In this document: one piece after another, positions 46,562 to 50,453 of the stretch | Layout: the number at the start of each line of letters is the position of its first letter | How positions within the stretch are numbered: position 1 is the stretch's first letter | Assembly: GCF_005860775.1 (NCBI RefSeq) | Contig: NZ_VCHQ01000029.1 | Coordinates: forward strand, 1-50,453 | DNA from: Klebsiella indica | GTDB taxonomy: Bacteria; Pseudomonadota; Gammaproteobacteria; Enterobacterales; Enterobacteriaceae | Reading direction: 5' to 3' | Length of the DNA stretch: 50,453 nucleotides | Notes under the pieces: model-generated | Database searches by the model: none | What the model was told of the DNA's origin: nothing | Seen by the model: only the letters and a program-made list of their open reading frames with translations | Made by a program: the position numbers and the translations under genes

Positions 46562-47554
46562 TTGGCCACCATGAAGGATGTAGCCCGCATTGCGGGCGTT
46601 TCCACTTCGACGGTTTCTCATGTCATCAACAAAGATCGCTTCGTCAGCGACGCCATTACCGCTAAAGTTAATGCTGCGATTAAGAGCCTGAATTATGCGC
46701 CCTCTGCGTTGGCGCGCAGCCTCAAATTAAATCAAACTCGCACCATAGGCATGCTCATTACCGCCAGTACCAATCCCTTTTACTCGGAGCTGGTACGCGG
46801 CGTGGAGCGTAGCTGTTTTGAACGCGGATACAGTCTCGTGCTGTGTAATACCGAAGGCGATGAGCAGCGTATGAACCGCAATCTGGAAACGCTGATGCAA
46901 AAGCGCGTCGATGGTTTACTGCTGTTGTGCACTGAAACTCACCAACCTTCCCCGGAGATTATGCAGCGCTATCCTTCTGTACCGACAGTAATGATGGACT
47001 GGGCACCATTCGACGGCGATAGCGACCTGATTCAGGATAACTCTCTGCTGGGAGGCGATATGGCGACGCAGTATCTGATTGATCAAGGTTATATAAGGAT
47101 CGCCTGCATTGCCGGGCCGCTGGATAAAACGCCGTCGCGGCTACGTCTGGAAGGCTATCACTCCGCGATGGCCCGCGCCGGGTTAGTTGTACCTGAAGGA
47201 TATGTGATTAGCAGCGATTTTGAATTTGGCGGTGGGTTTAGCGCCATGCAGAAGCTGTTGGATCTGCCTGAGCGACCGCAGGCGGTATTTGTCGGTAACG
47301 ACGCTATGGCGGTGGGCGCCTATCAGGCCCTTTATCAGCGAGGATTGCATATTCCGCAGGATATGGCGCTGGTGGGCTATGACGATATTGAACTGGCGCG
47401 CTACATGACGCCACCGCTGACCACCATTCATCAGCCGAAAGATGAACTGGGCGAACTGGCCATTGATGTGCTAATCCACCGTATGGCCGAGCCAGAACAA
47501 AAACAACAGCGTGTCCAATTGACGCCGGAACTGGTGATTCGCGGCTCAGCCTAA
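46562..47554 (+). CDS. rbsR: RbsR, ribose operon repressor
   Basis: 330 residues, TTG start at 46562 ([20 protein letters not shown]); an ATG three codons later is the alternative. LacI-family helix-turn-helix (5-24) and hinge [11 protein letters not shown], then a periplasmic-binding-like effector domain. It represses rbs through the CGAAACGTTTCG operators and, in E. coli, also affects purine genes. Its stop overlaps that of convergent hsrA. Confidence 0.97.
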   Translation: MATMKDVARIAGVSTSTVSHVINKDRFVSDAITAKVNAAIKSLNYAPSALARSLKLNQTRTIGMLITASTNPFYSELVRGVERSCFERGYSLVLCNTEGDEQRMNRNLETLMQKRVDGLLLLCTETHQPSPEIMQRYPSVPTVMMDWAPFDGDSDLIQDNSLLGGDMATQYLIDQGYIRIACIAGPLDKTPSRLRLEGYHSAMARAGLVVPEGYVISSDFEFGGGFSAMQKLLDLPERPQAVFVGNDAMAVGAYQALYQRGLHIPQDMALVGYDDIELARYMTPPLTTIHQPKDELGELAIDVLIHRMAEPEQKQQRVQLTPELVIRGSA

Positions 47555-48948
47555 TGCTTGTGCCGCTCCTTAATCAGATTACGGCCATCCTTCGCGCTTA
47601 ATAAGGTAAATACCAGCGCCGATACCACGGTGATCGCCCCCATGGTAATAAAGGTGTAGTGAAACTGTTCAATAGTATTTGCACTATCGAATCCTTGATA
47701 AAAGCGTAGTACTGCTGCGCTTATGGCGACACCGAGGCTGATGGAGAGTTGTTGGGTAACCGCCAGCATACTGTTACCGCTGCTGGCGTTTTCATCGGTC
47801 AAATCTGCGAGAGTGATGGTATTCATTGCTGTGAACTGAGTGGACATCGCCATTCCCAGTACAAATAGCGGTAATAGCAGCATCCAGAGCGCCATATCCG
47901 GTGATTGCAGTGAAAACTGAGAAATCATCAGTCCGATAAATACCGTGACCCCAACCAGCGTTTTCCGGTAGCCAAACCAGCGAAGAATCTGCGTGACGGT
48001 TGATTTCGCGATAATTGAACCGATAGCCGTAGGCGCTATCATGCAGCCCGCGATAATCGCCGGATAGCCAAAGCCGACCTGTAGCATCAGAGGCATCAGG
48101 AACGGAACGCACCCGGTGCCGAGGCGGGTGGCCAGATTCCCCGCAATGCCTACGGAAAACGTATGTGTTTTAAATAAAGAAAGCGAAATGAGCGGTGTGG
48201 GATGATGGCGCGCGTGGCGAATATAGATCACCAGTAAAACAATACTCAAGGCAAGGATAACCAGGGCAATCCATGTCGCAACGAGCTTTTCGCCAAACAG
48301 TTCTATTCCGCTGGAAAACAGCACCAGACTGAAGCCAAATAGCAGAAAGCCTGACAAATCAAAACGGCGTCTGGGGGTGGTGAAATCCGGCATATATTTG
48401 CGGGCGTAAATAATCCCGATAATGCCAATGGGAATATTGATCAGGAAAATCCAGTGCCAACTGGCCCAGGTGACCAGGACGCCACCGAGTACCGGTCCGA
48501 GTATCGGGCCGACCAGTCCGGGCATCGTAACGAAGTTTAATACCGGCAGTAATTCACTACGTGGATAAGCGCGCAATAATGCCAGCCTCGCCACCGGCAT
48601 CATCATCGCTCCGCCGATGCCTTGAATGACACGGAAGATGACCAGCTCCATCAGTGAACCCGACAGGGCGCAGGCAAGCGAACCCAGAATAAACAGACTC
48701 ACGGCGATGATAAACACTTTCCGTGTGCCGAAGCGGTCGGCCAGCCAGCCGCTGATCGGAATAAGCATGGCTACGGTAAGTGTATAGCTGATGATAGCTG
48801 ATTGCATCGCTAGTGGAGAGTGGTTGAGACTGTGGGCGATAGCCGGGAGGGCGGTATTCAGAATGGTGGCGTCCAGCGCCTGCATAAAAAAGGCCATTGC
48901 TGCAATCCACGGCAGCCCGGCCATACTGTGCCCTTTTTTTCCGGTCAT
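47551..48948 (-). CDS. hsrA: HsrA (YieO), MFS multidrug efflux transporter, DHA2 type
   Basis: 465 residues, about ten fewer than E. coli at the C-terminus, and about 14 hydrophobic segments. DHA2 signatures: [15 protein letters not shown] (24-38), [11 protein letters not shown] (motif A) and [13 protein letters not shown] (motif C). An inner-membrane proton-driven exporter; substrates are uncertain. It follows yieP by 12 bases, in an apparent operon, and converges with rbsR with overlapping stops. Confidence 0.94.
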   Translation of the reverse strand: MTGKKGHSMAGLPWIAAMAFFMQALDATILNTALPAIAHSLNHSPLAMQSAIISYTLTVAMLIPISGWLADRFGTRKVFIIAVSLFILGSLACALSGSLMELVIFRVIQGIGGAMMMPVARLALLRAYPRSELLPVLNFVTMPGLVGPILGPVLGGVLVTWASWHWIFLINIPIGIIGIIYARKYMPDFTTPRRRFDLSGFLLFGFSLVLFSSGIELFGEKLVATWIALVILALSIVLLVIYIRHARHHPTPLISLSLFKTHTFSVGIAGNLATRLGTGCVPFLMPLMLQVGFGYPAIIAGCMIAPTAIGSIIAKSTVTQILRWFGYRKTLVGVTVFIGLMISQFSLQSPDMALWMLLLPLFVLGMAMSTQFTAMNTITLADLTDENASSGNSMLAVTQQLSISLGVAISAAVLRFYQGFDSANTIEQFHYTFITMGAITVVSALVFTLLSAKDGRNLIKERHKH

Positions 48949-48960
48949 TCGATGCCCTTG

Positions 48961-49662
48961 TTATTTGCCTGAATGGGGTGGTGCGCTCAATAACGCCTGG
49001 CAAGCGTTAAATGCTCGTGGACCGTCGTTGTCCAGAATTGCGTCAACTATTGCTTGATGAAGATCCAGCTTTACTACTTCATTCTGAGTAATCGACGTGA
49101 AATAGGTATGATAGACCGAATGGAATAAGGAGGCGAAAGAGGTCAGGAAAGGGTTTCCGCTCATTTCATATATGTGTTCATGCCAGGCCATATCGACGTC
49201 AATCCAGCGTTCACGCTGAAAATTTCTTTTCAGTTCAACCATCTCCTCCATTAAGGTATTGAGCTGCGCTTTTTGTTCTGAAGTGCCTGATGCTGCCGCC
49301 AGAAAGCAGGCCTGAGGCTCCAGGCTGCTGCGCATAATGAGAAAATGGTTCACAACCTCTGCAAAGTTATCTTCTGTGAGCCACCATGACAGTAACTCTT
49401 TGTCGAGAAAGTTCCAACTGCTGCGGGGCATAACCCGGGTTCCGATGCGTGGGCGTGGCAGAAGCATTCCTTTTGCTGCCAGTGTCTTAACCGCTTCACG
49501 CACAGCGGTACGGCTTACACCAAACTGTTCGCCTAATTCCATCTCTCCCGGAAGAATGCTTTCTGGCTGATATTCACCGGTCAGTATTTTTTGAGCCAGT
49601 TTCTCCGCTAAAACCCAGGAGATATTTTTTTGTGCCGCCAGTTGCTGTGCGCTTAAAGACAT
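48961..49662 (-). CDS. yieP: YieP, GntR/FCD-family transcriptional regulator
   Basis: 233 residues. An N-terminal winged helix-turn-helix (GEYQPESILPGEMELGEQFG, SRTAVREAVKTLAAKGML) is followed by an all-helical FCD domain (about 95-225) with metal-ligand residues in VDMAWHEHIYEMSGNPF and SVYHTYF. It probably controls the adjacent hsrA and other targets. It lies next to the rrn promoter region, divergent from the rRNA operon. Confidence 0.94.
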   Translation of the reverse strand: MSLSAQQLAAQKNISWVLAEKLAQKILTGEYQPESILPGEMELGEQFGVSRTAVREAVKTLAAKGMLLPRPRIGTRVMPRSSWNFLDKELLSWWLTEDNFAEVVNHFLIMRSSLEPQACFLAAASGTSEQKAQLNTLMEEMVELKRNFQRERWIDVDMAWHEHIYEMSGNPFLTSFASLFHSVYHTYFTSITQNEVVKLDLHQAIVDAILDNDGPRAFNACQALLSAPPHSGK

Positions 49663-50150
49663 AAATGCAGTTCCTTTCTTTTCGACTCTGCCAGTATGCC
49701 ATCTGGCGGCTTACCTGGTTGGTTAAAACGGCAAAATAACGGTTTTTGTCATATTACACAGTAAAATGATGAAAAAAGAGACAGTTGGAAAGTTTTTTGC
49801 AATTACCCCTTGTCACACCGGAATTACTCCCTATAATGCGCCTCCACTGACACGGAACAACGGCACGCAAGCCGCCGGGTCAGCGGGGTTAAGCGGTGAA
49901 AAGTCACCGTAAAAGCCGACAGGGAAAAGCAAAAATTAACGCTTGACTCTGAATGAGGAAAGCGTATAATACGCCACCTCGCGACAGAGCGCTGAAGCGC
50001 GTCGCAACTGCTCTTTAACAATTTATCAGACAATCTGTGTGGGCACTCAAAGTGACATGGATTCTTAATGTCTTCGGACAATAAATGAATACCAAGTCTC
50101 TGAGTGAACACGTAATTCATTACGAAGTTTAATTCACGAGCATCAAACTT
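49663..50150 (+). promoter_or_regulatory. rrn upstream activator, P1/P2 promoters and 16S leader
   Basis: 488 bases without a protein gene. P1: TTGTCA (49810-49815), 16-base spacer, TATAAT (49832-49837), preceded by an A/T-rich UP element (AAGTTTTTTGCAATT) and a region fitting Fis sites. P2: TTGACT (49943-49948), 16-base spacer, TATAAT (49965-49970). A GCGCTGAAGCGC boxB-like hairpin and boxA TGCTCTTTAACA (50009-50020) direct antitermination. Confidence 0.92.
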
Positions 50151-50453
50151 AAATTGAAGAGTTTGATCATGGCTCAGATTGAACGCTGGCGGCAGGCCTA
50201 ACACATGCAAGTCGAACGGTAGCACAGAGAGCTTGCTCTCGGGTGACGAGTGGCGGACGGGTGAGTAATGTCTGGGAAACTGCCCGATGGAGGGGGATAA
50301 CTACTGGAAACGGTAGCTAATACCGCATAACGTCGCAAGACCAAAGAGGGGGACCTTAGGGCCTCTTGCCATCGGATGTGCCCAGATGGGATTAGCTTGT
50401 TGGTGAGGTAACGGCTCACCAAGGCGACGATCCCTAGCTGGTCTGAGAGGATG
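50151..50453 (+). rRNA. rrsC: 16S ribosomal RNA, 5' part (runs off the right edge)
   Basis: Begins AAATTGAAGAGTTTGATCAT, the universal enterobacterial 16S 5' end, and continues for 303 bases to the window end. Position after yieP equals E. coli rrnC; the gene symbol rests on synteny. The first variable region (CACAGAGAGCTTGCTCTCGG) is Citrobacter-like from memory. Confidence 0.97.

Noticed and set aside
46562..46570. Starting rbsR at the ATG at 46571 only
   Set aside because: The TTG start at 46562 gives the 330-residue length and MATMKDVA N-terminus of the family; the ATG remains an alternative.

Overview
The window is a stretch of chromosome from a member of the Enterobacteriaceae in the Escherichia/Salmonella/Citrobacter group. 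From about 6.6 kb to the right edge the gene order is the conserved origin-of-replication neighbourhood: yieE-chrR-adeP-yieH-esterase-phoU-pstBACS-glmS-glmU-atp operon-rsmG-mnmG-oriC-mioC-asnC-asnA-viaA-ravA-kup-rbsDACBKR-hsrA-yieP-16S rRNA. Protein lengths and start motifs agree with the enterobacterial families. As I recall them, the oriC spacers and the first variable region of the 16S gene do not match E. coli or Salmonella well. A Citrobacter-like host is my best guess, from memory of sequences and not from a search.

The left 6.5 kb is accessory DNA. It opens with the right part of an IS630-family element, which sits on the 5' side of an AT-rich gene whose frame continues upstream of its first ATG with winged-helix-like sequence followed by TPR-like helices. 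This looks like the tail of a large STAND/AAA-type protein cut by the IS. Next comes a small integrative element: a tyrosine integrase with all catalytic residues, a zinc-ribbon/TOPRIM primase broken by an in-frame TAG, and an AAA (RepA-type) helicase broken by an in-frame TGA and a frameshift. A 67-codon ORF and an Ash-like ORF follow on the other strand. The module is decaying; only the integrase looks functional.

The core part holds several transcription units. pstSCAB-phoU (reverse strand) is preceded by two Pho boxes and closed by a terminator. glmU-glmS (reverse) make UDP-GlcNAc precursors. atpIBEFHAGDC (reverse) is the complete F1Fo ATP synthase operon with a recognisable promoter and terminator. 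mnmG-rsmG (reverse) and mioC (reverse) flank oriC, which has AT-rich 13-mers and DnaA boxes. rbsDACBKR (forward) is the ribose operon, with two RbsR palindromes in front of rbsD. At the right edge the rrn promoters P1 and P2 and boxA lead into the first 303 bases of a 16S rRNA gene.

Four things depart from the textbook layout. (1) Between the yieL-like esterase and phoU, where E. coli K-12 carries bglGFB, only a BglG-type antiterminator/terminator leader survives, next to a headless C-terminal gene fragment. (2) A PelX-like exopolygalacturonate lyase gene with a KdgR-like operator lies between glmU and atpC. (3) Between that lyase and atpC there is a compact reverse-strand unit: a perfect CRP half-site pair, a -10 element, a Shine-Dalgarno, a 23-codon ORF and a strong terminator, which looks like an undescribed small protein or dual-function sRNA. 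(4) yieE encodes a phosphopantetheinyl-transferase-like protein with a degenerate catalytic motif.
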